Below the pieces are notes generated by a model, which was not told the DNA's origin, ran no database searches, and saw only the letters and a program-made list of their open reading frames with translations. DNA of 24,015 nt, from the IMG/VR virus record IMGVR_UViG_3300020187_000215, positions 1 through 24,015 of that record; one strand, given 5' to 3'. This stretch comes from a virus. A program made the translations under genes and the position numbers. Below, piece after piece: positions 7,511 through 14,946 of this stretch. Numbering within the stretch: position 1 is the stretch's first letter; every line of letters starts with the position of its first letter.

Positions 7511-8558
7511 CGTCCAGAACGCTACCCCTTCAGCTGCATACGAGGATATCGAAGATGCAGCAGATGCCATCCTAGACCGCTGGTCAGACGGTGAAGACCT
7601 ATCTGAAGATGAGGAACTAGAGGCGACAGACGAGGCCCCCGACGAGACAGAAGAGGCCACGGATGATATTGACGAAGATGACGACGACGACCAGGAAGAC
7701 GAAGGATCCGATGAGGACCCTGATGAGGACACTCAAGACGCTGACGAAGATGAGACCACAGAAGACGATGGAGACCTCGATGAGGTTGAGTTGTCGGACG
7801 ACAGTCTCATTGAAATCACTGTTGACGGTGACACCAAGCAGGCATCCCTGAAAGATCTCAAGCGACTCTATGGCCAAGAAGCATCTTTAACGAGAAAGTC
7901 TCAAGAAGTAGCTTCCAAGCGCAAAGAGGCAGATGATGCCTTAGCTCGGACGGACTTCAGCTATAGAAAGCTCTTAGAGAGAGCCGAGGCCCGAAACAAA
8001 CCATACGCTGAGTTAGACATGTTAGTCGCCAGCCGGTCGATGTCGGTCGAAGACTTTGCGGCACTACGCCGTGAGGCTAAAGAAGCAGAAACGGATCTGA
8101 AGTTCCTCCAGGAAGAGTCTAACAGCTTTTACCAGGAAACTCAGAAGCAGTTCCAAGCCCAACAACAGCAGGCAGCCCAAGAGTGCATAAAAACACTCCA
8201 AGAGAACGTGCCAGGTTGGGGTAATGAAATGTACAACAATATCCGTGAGTATGCTGTCTCCGTAGGTCTCCCTAAAGAGGCGGTCGATCAATACGTCGAT
8301 CCAAATGTCATCATGCTTCTAAACAAAGCCCGTCTCTATGACCAAACCAAAGCAACCGCCTCAACAAAGAAAGCGAAAGCGATGAAGGTCAAGACATCCA
8401 AAGGCAAAGTACTCCGCTCAAAGAAGGCTCCACCGTCTCAAACTGATTCATCAACCCGCAAGCGTGAGCTAACGGCAAAACGAATTAGACAGAATACGAG
8501 CCCGACCGGAGACCTAGATGATATAGCTGATGCCCTGATGAGCCGCTGGGAAGAATAA
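7503..8558 (+). CDS. Head scaffolding protein, module 1
   Basis: Likely the internal scaffold that guides capsid assembly: 351 residues, placed between portal and major capsid genes as scaffolds usually are. Residues about 28-105 are extremely acidic, almost all Asp/Glu. The centre (about 115-255) is charged and helical, with Gln-rich coiled coil. The last 80 residues are Lys/Arg-rich, ending in an acidic helix. Scaffolds of other phages share a charged helical build and a basic C-terminal capsid-binding end. Unusually, the same short helix motif is at both ends: D15-W27 (DIEDAADAILDRW) and D337-W349 (DLDDIADALMSRW). I chose ATG 7503 because GGAG at 7492-7495 precedes it. The in-frame start at 7455 lies well inside the upstream gene. 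Confidence 0.82.
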   Translation: MSNVQNATPSAAYEDIEDAADAILDRWSDGEDLSEDEELEATDEAPDETEEATDDIDEDDDDDQEDEGSDEDPDEDTQDADEDETTEDDGDLDEVELSDDSLIEITVDGDTKQASLKDLKRLYGQEASLTRKSQEVASKRKEADDALARTDFSYRKLLERAEARNKPYAELDMLVASRSMSVEDFAALRREAKEAETDLKFLQEESNSFYQETQKQFQAQQQQAAQECIKTLQENVPGWGNEMYNNIREYAVSVGLPKEAVDQYVDPNVIMLLNKARLYDQTKATASTKKAKAMKVKTSKGKVLRSKKAPPSQTDSSTRKRELTAKRIRQNTSPTGDLDDIADALMSRWEE

Positions 8559-8588
8559 TCCCATCAACTCTATAAGGCACTGAAAAAC

Positions 8589-9473
8589 ATGGCAATATTT
8601 ACAACCTATAACTCCGTCGGCCAGGCTGAGGACGTTTCCGACATAATCATGGATATCACCCCTACTGATACACCCATGACAACTATGATGAAATCCGAGA
8701 AGGTTTCCGCTCGTACATTCTCATTTCTGGAGGACAGTTTACGTTCAGCAGCGGTGAATGCAAAGGTGGAGGGAGCCGCAGCAACTGATGTCACACTGAC
8801 AGACGTTACAGAGCGTACCAACACAACCCAGATCCTTTCTGAGGCCTTCTCAATTTCGGCAACCTCGGATTCGGTTCGTACTCACGGACGTGCAAAAGAG
8901 ACTGCGTACCAGCTGGGACGTACACTCAAGAGCATCAAACGTGACCTAGAGCACGCCTACGTCGGTGTGGCCCAGGCCACTGTGGTAGGCAACGCAACCA
9001 CTGCCCGTAAGATGACATCTTTGATCAATCAGATCTCTACAGATGTTGACGCCGGATCTGGCAGCGCGGATGCCCTTACCGAGGCAAAGTTGCTGACAGC
9101 TGGTCAAACAGCGTTCACCAATGGTAGCTCACCGAGCGTATTCATGGTGAAGCCTGCCGACAGTACTATCGTCGCTGGCTTCTCAGCAGCCTCCGGTCGT
9201 AACCGCGAGATCGCCCAGGGTAAAACCTTGGTGAACGTGGTGGATTTATACGTAAGTCCATTTGGCGAATACAAGGTGGTTTTGAACCGCCACATGCTGA
9301 CAACAGTAGCTCTGTTGATCGACCCAACTATGTTCAAGCAGTGTGTCTTGCGTCCTTTCACGCGCACACTATTGGCCAAGAATGGTGACTCAGATCGTCA
9401 TTATGTGGTCGGCGAATATAGCTGCAAGCACACTAACTGGGGCGACTCAGTGAAGATCACCGGCCTTTCATAG
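8589..9473 (+). CDS. Major capsid protein, module 1 (DUF5309/SU10-type, HK97 fold)
   Basis: Shell protein of the first head, 294 residues. The N-terminus (IMDITPTDTPMTTMMKSEK) followed by a stretch ending in FSISATSDSVRTHGRAKETAYQ is typical of the DUF5309/SU10 major capsid family. The family is known to build HK97-fold capsids without a large cleaved delta domain. The central KRDLEHAYVGVA helix and the C-terminal LLAKNGDSDRHYVVGEYSCK strand also fit. It starts 30 bases after the scaffold gene and is followed by a long GC-rich hairpin. The ribosome-binding site is weak (AAGG about 13 bases upstream), which is odd for a gene that must be made in large amount. Confidence 0.9.
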   Translation: MAIFTTYNSVGQAEDVSDIIMDITPTDTPMTTMMKSEKVSARTFSFLEDSLRSAAVNAKVEGAAATDVTLTDVTERTNTTQILSEAFSISATSDSVRTHGRAKETAYQLGRTLKSIKRDLEHAYVGVAQATVVGNATTARKMTSLINQISTDVDAGSGSADALTEAKLLTAGQTAFTNGSSPSVFMVKPADSTIVAGFSAASGRNREIAQGKTLVNVVDLYVSPFGEYKVVLNRHMLTTVALLIDPTMFKQCVLRPFTRTLLAKNGDSDRHYVVGEYSCKHTNWGDSVKITGLS

Positions 9474-9482
9474 GCTAGTGTA

Positions 9483-9540
9483 GGGGCCGTCCGTCCACCC
9501 TGGGGTTTTGCTCTCCTTACCTGGGTGCCTGGGCGGCCCC
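9483..9540 (+). other. Long GC-rich hairpin after the first major capsid gene
   Basis: GGGGCCGTCC (9483-9492) pairs with GGGCGGCCCC (9531-9540) over ten positions with one G-T wobble. Inside it, CACCC (9496-9500) pairs with GGGTG (9523-9527). It begins 10 bases after the capsid stop codon. No T tract follows on the + strand (the next bases are C-rich), so it is not a standard intrinsic terminator. An mRNA-stabilising or processing structure that keeps the capsid message abundant is a reasonable inference. Confidence 0.6.
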
Positions 9541-9573
9541 ACCATACCCCCCTCCCCCAAAGAGACATCCAAC

Positions 9574-9891
9574 ATGACCACAGATACTAAGAGCACCGCC
9601 ACGCAGTTGGTGGGCGTAACAACTGACTTTATTGAACAGTCAGGCAACCTAATAGCAAAGCATACCCAGAACATCTCCCAGGCATTCCTGGACGACCTAA
9701 AGGACGCCAAGCACGATAGTGCCAAGGCCCCAATAGGTGACATGATGCGAGTGGCATCCATCCCAACAGCGGTGATCGAACAGTGGACCCGTGAGGGTTT
9801 CAACATCTACGAGGAAAGTGGCAAAGCCATCATCAAGCGCCTCCGTGAGCAGTCCCTGGACGCCTTCATCACCACAGAGAAACGGATCTAA
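9574..9891 (+). CDS. Hypothetical helical protein between capsid and adaptor genes
   Basis: A protein of 105 residues that I do not recognise. It is predicted all-helical. One segment (about 54-75) reads GDMMRVASIPTAVIEQWTRE, and the C-terminal helix is basic and ends in TTEKRI. I chose ATG 9574 because the longer frame from 9508 runs through the inner loop and arm of the post-capsid hairpin and would encode an unlikely Pro-rich leader. The stop codon is followed 3 bases later by the adaptor gene, so the two are probably translated together. Position suggests a head-completion or minor virion component, but nothing in the sequence proves it. Confidence 0.65.
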   Translation: MTTDTKSTATQLVGVTTDFIEQSGNLIAKHTQNISQAFLDDLKDAKHDSAKAPIGDMMRVASIPTAVIEQWTREGFNIYEESGKAIIKRLREQSLDAFITTEKRI

Positions 9892-9894
9892 GAT

Positions 9895-10509
9895 ATGAAC
9901 AAAGGCCAACTCCGGGCACACTTCCTTGCCCTCCTAAACCGAAGTGACTGCACCGATACCTTGGCCGATACGTTCATCGATCAGTCGATAGGTCGCATCT
10001 ATCGTACCCTGCGGATCCCAGCCATGGAGAAACAGCAGTCCTATGCCTTCTCATCAGCCGCCGGTGTTACATCCATTGTACTACCAAGCGACTTCCTCGA
10101 GGCCATTGCTATCTACTATGGTGGCCAGGGCTTAGTCCGAATCCCGCTCCACACGATGGTGGCAGCACAGGCTAGTGGCGAAGTGGGCATCCCTCAGTAT
10201 TTCACCAGGCAACAGGGCACCTTCCTGATGCACCCTAGGCCAGCCTCTGGGACTTTAATCCTGGATTACTATGGTGAACTGGATGCCCTGGTGGCAGACA
10301 CAGACACTAACGAACTTACGATCCTGGCATCCGACGCTATCACTTACATGGCCCTAGGCTATGCCGGGGACTACTTCCTGGATGAACGTGGTCAGCTGTT
10401 CGAGGCTAAGGCCTCCGGTTTCCTTGCAGAGATCCAAGAGCAGGCAGACACGGCAGAGACTAGCGGAAGCACCCAGGTCATGCGCCCCACCCAGACGTAT
10501 ACAGATTGA
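9895..10509 (+). CDS. Head-tail adaptor protein, module 1 (SU10 adaptor-like)
   Basis: Probably the ring that joins portal to tail. It has 204 residues. The N-terminal helices include FIDQSIGRIYRTLRIPAMEK (about 27-46). A beta-rich middle contains SIVLPSDFLEAIAIYY and the short FLMHPRP element. The C-terminal helical part has LASDAITYMALGYAGDYFLDE. This helix-beta-helix order, with a conserved LP-x-DFLE turn, is what I know from SU10-like and gp4/gp11-like adaptors. It starts 3 bases after the preceding stop. It is followed 12 bases later by the fibre gene, with no nozzle or tail-tube gene between. The protein at 19402-20151 occupies the equivalent place in module 2. Confidence 0.65.
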   Translation: MNKGQLRAHFLALLNRSDCTDTLADTFIDQSIGRIYRTLRIPAMEKQQSYAFSSAAGVTSIVLPSDFLEAIAIYYGGQGLVRIPLHTMVAAQASGEVGIPQYFTRQQGTFLMHPRPASGTLILDYYGELDALVADTDTNELTILASDAITYMALGYAGDYFLDERGQLFEAKASGFLAEIQEQADTAETSGSTQVMRPTQTYTD

Positions 10510-10521
10510 GAGGGCACCTAG

Positions 10522-12981
10522 ATGGCCAACAAGACTAGTTTTTACAATGGATCCGCAATTACCAGTAATCAAACTAACGCAATCCAAAGCAGCGTGGACG
10601 GTGCTGCGGCATCTGCTGCCACAGCCACCACAAAAGCATCCGAGGCTTCTGCCTCTGCCGCAGCCGCTCTAGCCAGCAAGAACGCCATCACAGGACTAAC
10701 CACAGCCACTGGTGCCGCTGGTTCTACTGTCTCGTACAACAGCGGCACAGGTGTACTTACTGTCCCACGGGGCGACACTGGCTCACAGGGTAGCACGGGC
10801 CCTACTGGTCCTACAGGGCCTACAGGTGCCGCATCGACAGTCGCTGGGCCTACTGGGCCTACTGGACCTACAGGATCTACTGGCTCCCAAGGTATCCAAG
10901 GAGCAACTGGTACTAACGGAACAGACGGTAGTGACGGAACAAATGGTACTAACGGAACAAATGGTACAGACGGAACTGGTTGGACGAGTGGAAGCTACAA
11001 CGCATCTAACGGAGTAGTTACTTTTGCTTCAGACGATGGGCTTGGTTTTGTTACAGGAGACTTGAGGGGTGCTGCTGGTTCAGGTTCAGGTGATCTACTT
11101 GCAGCCAACAACCTATCAGACCTAGCCAACGCAGCCACAGCCAGAACTAACTTAGGTCTTGGTACTGCGGCTACTACAGCAGCAACAGCTTATGCTACAG
11201 CGGCTCAAGGTACTACAGCTGACGCTGCCCTGCCTAAGTCTGGCGGAGCTATGACGGGTGCGATTACAACTAGCTCCACTTTTGATGGTCGTGACGTTGC
11301 CACAGATGGCGGCAAGCTAGACACAATAGCAACAAGTGCAAACAACTACGTCCACCCAAACCACACAGGTGAAGTAACCTCAACTGGTGACGGTGCTACA
11401 GTCATTACGGACAACGTAGTAGACGAAGCTAATCTTAAAGTCTCGAATGCTCCAACCAACGGTTACTTTCTTTCAGCACAATCCGGCAACACTGGTGGCT
11501 TGACTTGGGCTACGGTCCCAGCAGGCTACACAAACGCAGACGTAGACACCCACCTAAACAAAAGCACAGCATCGACTGGTGAGGTCTTGTCATGGACTGG
11601 CACGGACTACGACTGGATCGCTGCGGGCGGCGGTGGTGGTGCTGATCTTTACACGGCTAATGAAAGCAGTCCCGCCGCACAGCCATCGGCTACTGGTACG
11701 AATGCTGTGGCGATTGGAGACTCAGCGATATCGGCAGGCATAAGGTCTATAACCGCAGGGAAAGGTTATTCTTCCGGCACAGACTCGTTCGCAGCAGCCA
11801 TAGCCAACAACGGCAGCACTTTTGGGGCAACGGGCGCTGGTAGTATTGCGTTGGGGATGGGGGCGAAGGCTAGTAATACGGATTCTGTATCTCTTGGTAG
11901 GCAGAATACTGTGTCAGGCGCACAGGCTTTTTCGGTAGGTGAGTCCAATACTTCCTCTACGACACACGCCTACACTATTGGATCGCTGAACAACGTCAGC
12001 CACTTTAACTCTATGGCGATTGGTAAAAGCATTACCAGCACCGCACAGTACCAAATAAACATTGGAGGCACAGAAAACACAGTACGCATTGGGGAGACTT
12101 ACACGCTTCCCACTGTAACGGGTACAGACGGGCAAGTCTTGACTTCAGACGGTGCTGGCCTTGCTGTTTGGGAGGATGCGGGTGGTGGTGGCGGTGGCCC
12201 CGATCTATTCGCCGAAAACTACGATGGAACTTCCACCAAGCCAGTGGCTACAGGCACTAATGCGGTTGCTATAGGTCTGGCGTATTCGTCTGGGACTAAC
12301 TCGTTTGCCGCAGCCATAGCCGACAGCACCTCAACTTACGGGGCGCAAGGCAATTATGCCCAAGCGATTGGATATCATGCAAAAAGTACAGGTTCAATAG
12401 GACTTTCTGTTGGCCCTTGCATAAGTTCTGGGGGTTTTAATGCCTACGCCCTTGGCGCATTCAGTGAGGCTACGCAACACTATTCGTGGGCTTTGGGGAG
12501 ATACGCCAAGTCTGACATAATCGGTAAGATGGCTTACACTGCTAACAGGATAAACAACACCACAGGTAGTTCTCAGCAGGGTACATATGTACTAATGAAG
12601 CAGACCACTAATGCCACTCAAACAGCCTTAACTACTAATAGTGCGGGGACAAGCAACACAAGTAGAAACCGGATGTTCATTGGCGCTAACACTGCGTACG
12701 CCTTTACGGGAATGGTTGTAGCTAGAGAGACAGGCAGCACTGGTGACCTTGCCGCAGCTTGGCAAGTTCAAGGTCTTGTAAAGACAGCTTCTAACGAAAG
12801 CCCAACATTAGTGACTAAAACTATCAATGTTGTAGACAACACACCGTCTTGGGGTTTTGACATAGCAACATTCAATGTAGATACGGGTGTCGTAGGCATA
12901 GATTTCCTAGCAACAGGTCAGGCGTCAAAGAACATCTCGTGGGTCGCAACGATAACCACCACTGAACTTATAAACCCGTAG
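10522..12981 (+). CDS. Tail fibre with collagen-like and YadA-head-like repeats
   Basis: Probable receptor-binding fibre of 819 residues. In order: an Ala/Ser-rich N-terminal helix (about 25-53); a collagen-like Gly-X-Y run (about 84-153) interrupted once by AASTVA; a fibre segment with LAANNLSDLANAATARTNLG and LPKSGGAMTGAITT motifs, as in many phage tail fibres; then two Gly-rich linkers, each leading into beta-roll repeats of the kind in trimeric autotransporter adhesin heads (ATGTNAVAIG at 390-399 and 576-585). The C-terminal domain (about 660-819) is beta-rich and not recognised. Collagen and YadA-type repeats both form trimers, which fits a fibre. ATG 10522 follows GAGGGCACC at good spacing. 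The GC content is intermediate between the two modules. Confidence 0.85.
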   Translation: MANKTSFYNGSAITSNQTNAIQSSVDGAAASAATATTKASEASASAAAALASKNAITGLTTATGAAGSTVSYNSGTGVLTVPRGDTGSQGSTGPTGPTGPTGAASTVAGPTGPTGPTGSTGSQGIQGATGTNGTDGSDGTNGTNGTNGTDGTGWTSGSYNASNGVVTFASDDGLGFVTGDLRGAAGSGSGDLLAANNLSDLANAATARTNLGLGTAATTAATAYATAAQGTTADAALPKSGGAMTGAITTSSTFDGRDVATDGGKLDTIATSANNYVHPNHTGEVTSTGDGATVITDNVVDEANLKVSNAPTNGYFLSAQSGNTGGLTWATVPAGYTNADVDTHLNKSTASTGEVLSWTGTDYDWIAAGGGGGADLYTANESSPAAQPSATGTNAVAIGDSAISAGIRSITAGKGYSSGTDSFAAAIANNGSTFGATGAGSIALGMGAKASNTDSVSLGRQNTVSGAQAFSVGESNTSSTTHAYTIGSLNNVSHFNSMAIGKSITSTAQYQINIGGTENTVRIGETYTLPTVTGTDGQVLTSDGAGLAVWEDAGGGGGGPDLFAENYDGTSTKPVATGTNAVAIGLAYSSGTNSFAAAIADSTSTYGAQGNYAQAIGYHAKSTGSIGLSVGPCISSGGFNAYALGAFSEATQHYSWALGRYAKSDIIGKMAYTANRINNTTGSSQQGTYVLMKQTTNATQTALTTNSAGTSNTSRNRMFIGANTAYAFTGMVVARETGSTGDLAAAWQVQGLVKTASNESPTLVTKTINVVDNTPSWGFDIATFNVDTGVVGIDFLATGQASKNISWVATITTTELINP
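10771..10980 (+). repeat. Collagen-like Gly-X-Y coding repeats in the tail fibre
   Basis: About 23 Gly-X-Y triplets, mostly GPTG and GTNGTDG units, coded by near-identical 9-base repeats such as GGGCCTACT and GGTACTAAC. There is one interruption near 10828-10845. Such tracts expand and contract by slippage and are common in phage fibres. Confidence 0.9.
11626..12400 (+). repeat. Diverged tandem duplication in the tail fibre (YadA-head-like units)
   Basis: Two copies, starting near 11626 and 12178, each begin with a Gly run then DL(Y/F). They continue through ATGTNAVAIG and YSSGT(D/N)SFAAAIA, then the G-A-x-G and AIG/ALG strands. Copy two lacks about 14 residues between the AIG and YSSGT elements. 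The DNA has diverged, so the duplication is old. Confidence 0.75.
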
Positions 12982-13033
12982 AGAATAACACATTGTTACC
13001 TTACAAACTTAACGCCTAACAGGAGATTTCCAA

Positions 13034-13336
13034 ATGGCTATCCAACACAACATCGCAGAAGGCACAAGCCAGTATGGTATTGCTTTCAACAACGCCTATT
13101 GGCGCATCGCAACGGCTTCCATCAGCCGCCAACGTGATGACCCAAAGTTCAGTGTCATGATTGATCTGGCTGCTTACGCTACAGCAACACCAACTGATGA
13201 TACCAGAGACATTGCGTTCTCTAGGTTCCACGCAAACCTAGATGACGTTCAAGCTGCATCGGGTGACGCATTCATGGACAAATGTTATAGCTGGGTAATG
13301 GCTCAAGCTGACATGGCTGGCTCAACAGCGGTATAA
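13034..13336 (+). CDS. Hypothetical 100-residue protein after the fibre gene
   Basis: Unrecognised protein of 100 residues. It starts MAIQHNIAEGTSQYGIAFNNAYWRI, goes on with beta-strand-like segments (FSVMIDLAAYATATPT), and ends in a helical, acidic C-terminal half. Small proteins opening with MAIQ and a single beta-rich domain are often found near phage fibre genes, so a fibre-associated or virion-decorating role is possible (inference). The ribosome-binding site AGGAGA at 13020-13025 is good. It is the last gene of the GC-richer block, and the second large terminase starts 4 bases after its stop codon. Confidence 0.7.
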   Translation: MAIQHNIAEGTSQYGIAFNNAYWRIATASISRQRDDPKFSVMIDLAAYATATPTDDTRDIAFSRFHANLDDVQAASGDAFMDKCYSWVMAQADMAGSTAV

Positions 13337-13340
13337 CTTA

Positions 13341-14885
13341 ATGGCAACTCCCCAAGAAATAAGAGAAGCTGCTGAAAGTAGTCTTATTACTTTTATTAGA
13401 CTTGTAGCTCCCCAGCGTGTTTTGGGGAGTTGTCACGAAGATGTCTGTAAGTGGTGGACTAGGCAAGAGTCTAAAACCCATCAGTTACTTTTGTTCCCAC
13501 GAGATCACGGTAAGTCAGCTATGGTAGCTTATCGGGTAGCTTGGGAGTTAACTAAGAACCCTACACTCAGGGTGCTCTACATCTCAGCTACATCTAACCT
13601 AGCACAGAAGCAGCTGTCGTTTATCAAGAACATCTTTGAGTCAGACATACATCAGAAGTACTGGCCTCAACACTTACATAAGGATGAGAGTAAACGAGAA
13701 AAGTGGACTACTTCTGAGATAGCCTTAGACCACCCTGACCGTAAGAAGGAAGCTATACGTGACCCGTCTATTTTTACTGGTGGTCTTACTACTTCCCTTA
13801 CAGGGATGCACTGCGATATTGCTGTCCTCGACGATGTAGTTGTATTTGAGAATGCTTACACTAACGAGGGACGGAACAAAGTTAAATCCCAATACTCATT
13901 GCTTTCATCTATTGAGGGTAGTGAAGCTAGGGAGTGGGTAGTAGGAACTCGTTACCACCCCAAGGATCTTTACTCTGATTTGATGGGTATGGAAGAAGAT
14001 CTTTACACAAATCAAGGTGAGCTTACAGGTAAAGAAAATATCTATGAGGTCATGGAGAGAGCAGTAGAAGATTCTGGTGATGGTACTGGCGGTTTTCTGT
14101 GGCCTCGTCAAACACGTAAGGACGGTAAGTTCTTTGGGTTCAACATTAAGATCCTAGCTAAGAAACGTGGACAGTACCTAGACAGGGTTCAGTTCAGAGC
14201 ACAGTACTACAACGATCCTACTGACCCAGATACACAACCTATTGCTTACGACAGGTTTCAGTACTATGATCGTAAACACATGAATAGAGACAACGGGCAG
14301 TGGCACTACAAAGGACGTAAACTAAATGTTAGTGCAGCTGTGGACTTTGCTTACAGCGTCAGTAAACGTGCCGACTACACCGCCATTGTCGTCATTGGTG
14401 TGGACTTTGAAAATAACGTATATGTTTTAGACATTGATCGTTTCAAGACTGACAGGATCTCTGAGTACTTTAAACATATCCTAGACCTGATTAACCGTTG
14501 GGACTTCAGGAAACTAAGGGCTGAATGTACTGCTGCTCAGTCAGCTATTGTTACAGAACTTAAAGATAACTACATTAAACCTAATGGCCTTGCCTTAAAG
14601 ATTGATGAGCACCGCCCCAACAGACACCAAGGTTCTAAAGAAGAACGTATAGCAGCTATCCTTGAGCCTAGGTATGACAACCTACAGATGTTTCATTACC
14701 GTGGTGGTAACTGCCAAGTCTTAGAAGAAGAGTTAGTATCGTATAACCCTGCCCACGATGACTGTAAAGACTGTTTGGCAGCTGCTGTTGAAGTAGCTAT
14801 TAAGCCTGGCAATGCTGTCAAGAGAATAAGAAGTCAAGATAATAATGTAGTATTCCATCCTAAATTCGGTGGTGTTGCATTTTAA
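13341..14885 (+). CDS. terL: Terminase large subunit, module 2 (T7/marine podovirus-like)
   Basis: A second packaging motor/nuclease, 514 residues. Walker A is FPRDHGKSA at 52-60, Walker B is CDIAVLDDVV at 158-167, and VGTRYHP at 201-207 fits the ATPase coupling motif. The nuclease domain shows D335 in AAVDFAYS, E395 in RAECTAAQ, and D473/D474/D477 in AHDDCKDC. All catalytic positions look intact. The motif wording and the short N-terminus resemble terminases of T7-like and other marine podoviruses and differ from the module 1 enzyme. No Shine-Dalgarno is visible before ATG 13341, so the start depends on coupling to the gene ending at 13336 or is weak. Codon use shifts here to AT-rich (many GCT, ACT, CGT, GTA). 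No small terminase gene is seen in this module. Confidence 0.92.
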   Translation: MATPQEIREAAESSLITFIRLVAPQRVLGSCHEDVCKWWTRQESKTHQLLLFPRDHGKSAMVAYRVAWELTKNPTLRVLYISATSNLAQKQLSFIKNIFESDIHQKYWPQHLHKDESKREKWTTSEIALDHPDRKKEAIRDPSIFTGGLTTSLTGMHCDIAVLDDVVVFENAYTNEGRNKVKSQYSLLSSIEGSEAREWVVGTRYHPKDLYSDLMGMEEDLYTNQGELTGKENIYEVMERAVEDSGDGTGGFLWPRQTRKDGKFFGFNIKILAKKRGQYLDRVQFRAQYYNDPTDPDTQPIAYDRFQYYDRKHMNRDNGQWHYKGRKLNVSAAVDFAYSVSKRADYTAIVVIGVDFENNVYVLDIDRFKTDRISEYFKHILDLINRWDFRKLRAECTAAQSAIVTELKDNYIKPNGLALKIDEHRPNRHQGSKEERIAAILEPRYDNLQMFHYRGGNCQVLEEELVSYNPAHDDCKDCLAAAVEVAIKPGNAVKRIRSQDNNVVFHPKFGGVAF

Positions 14886-14888
14886 CTA

Positions 14889-14917
14889 TTGACAAAGAAA
14901 TTAAGGTGTGTTATTAT
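14889..14917 (+). promoter_or_regulatory. Consensus sigma70-type promoter upstream of the second portal gene
   Basis: TTGACA at 14889-14894, a 17-base spacer, and TATTAT at 14912-14917, with an extended -10 TGT just before it. It begins 4 bases after the terL stop. A short inverted repeat, GTGTG (14906-14910) and CACAC (14921-14925), flanks the -10 and could bind a repressor. The portal start follows 30 bases later with an AGGAG ribosome-binding site. Confidence 0.85.
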
Positions 14918-14946
14918 TATCACACAGGCTAGGACTAGGAGTCATC

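Noticed and set aside
7412-7732. Minus-strand frame of 106 codons rich in Ser
   Set aside because: It is the complement of Asp/Glu codons in the scaffold's acidic region. There is no ribosome-binding site or recognisable protein.
9483-9560. Intrinsic terminator after the first capsid gene
   Set aside because: The stem is strong but is followed by C-rich sequence, with no T tract on the + strand.
10771-10980. Short regular repeats resembling a CRISPR array
   Set aside because: The repeats are 9-base Gly-X-Y codons in frame with the fibre gene, with no unique spacers.
12982-13033. Promoter between fibre gene and the 100-residue gene
   Set aside because: The best match (TTGTTA with a CTAACA-like -10) is too poor. 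The good AGGAGA ribosome-binding site alone explains the spacing.
14908-14946. Longer N-terminus for the second portal gene
   Set aside because: It would begin inside the promoter's spacer and -10 region. ATG 14947 has an AGGAG site at the right distance.
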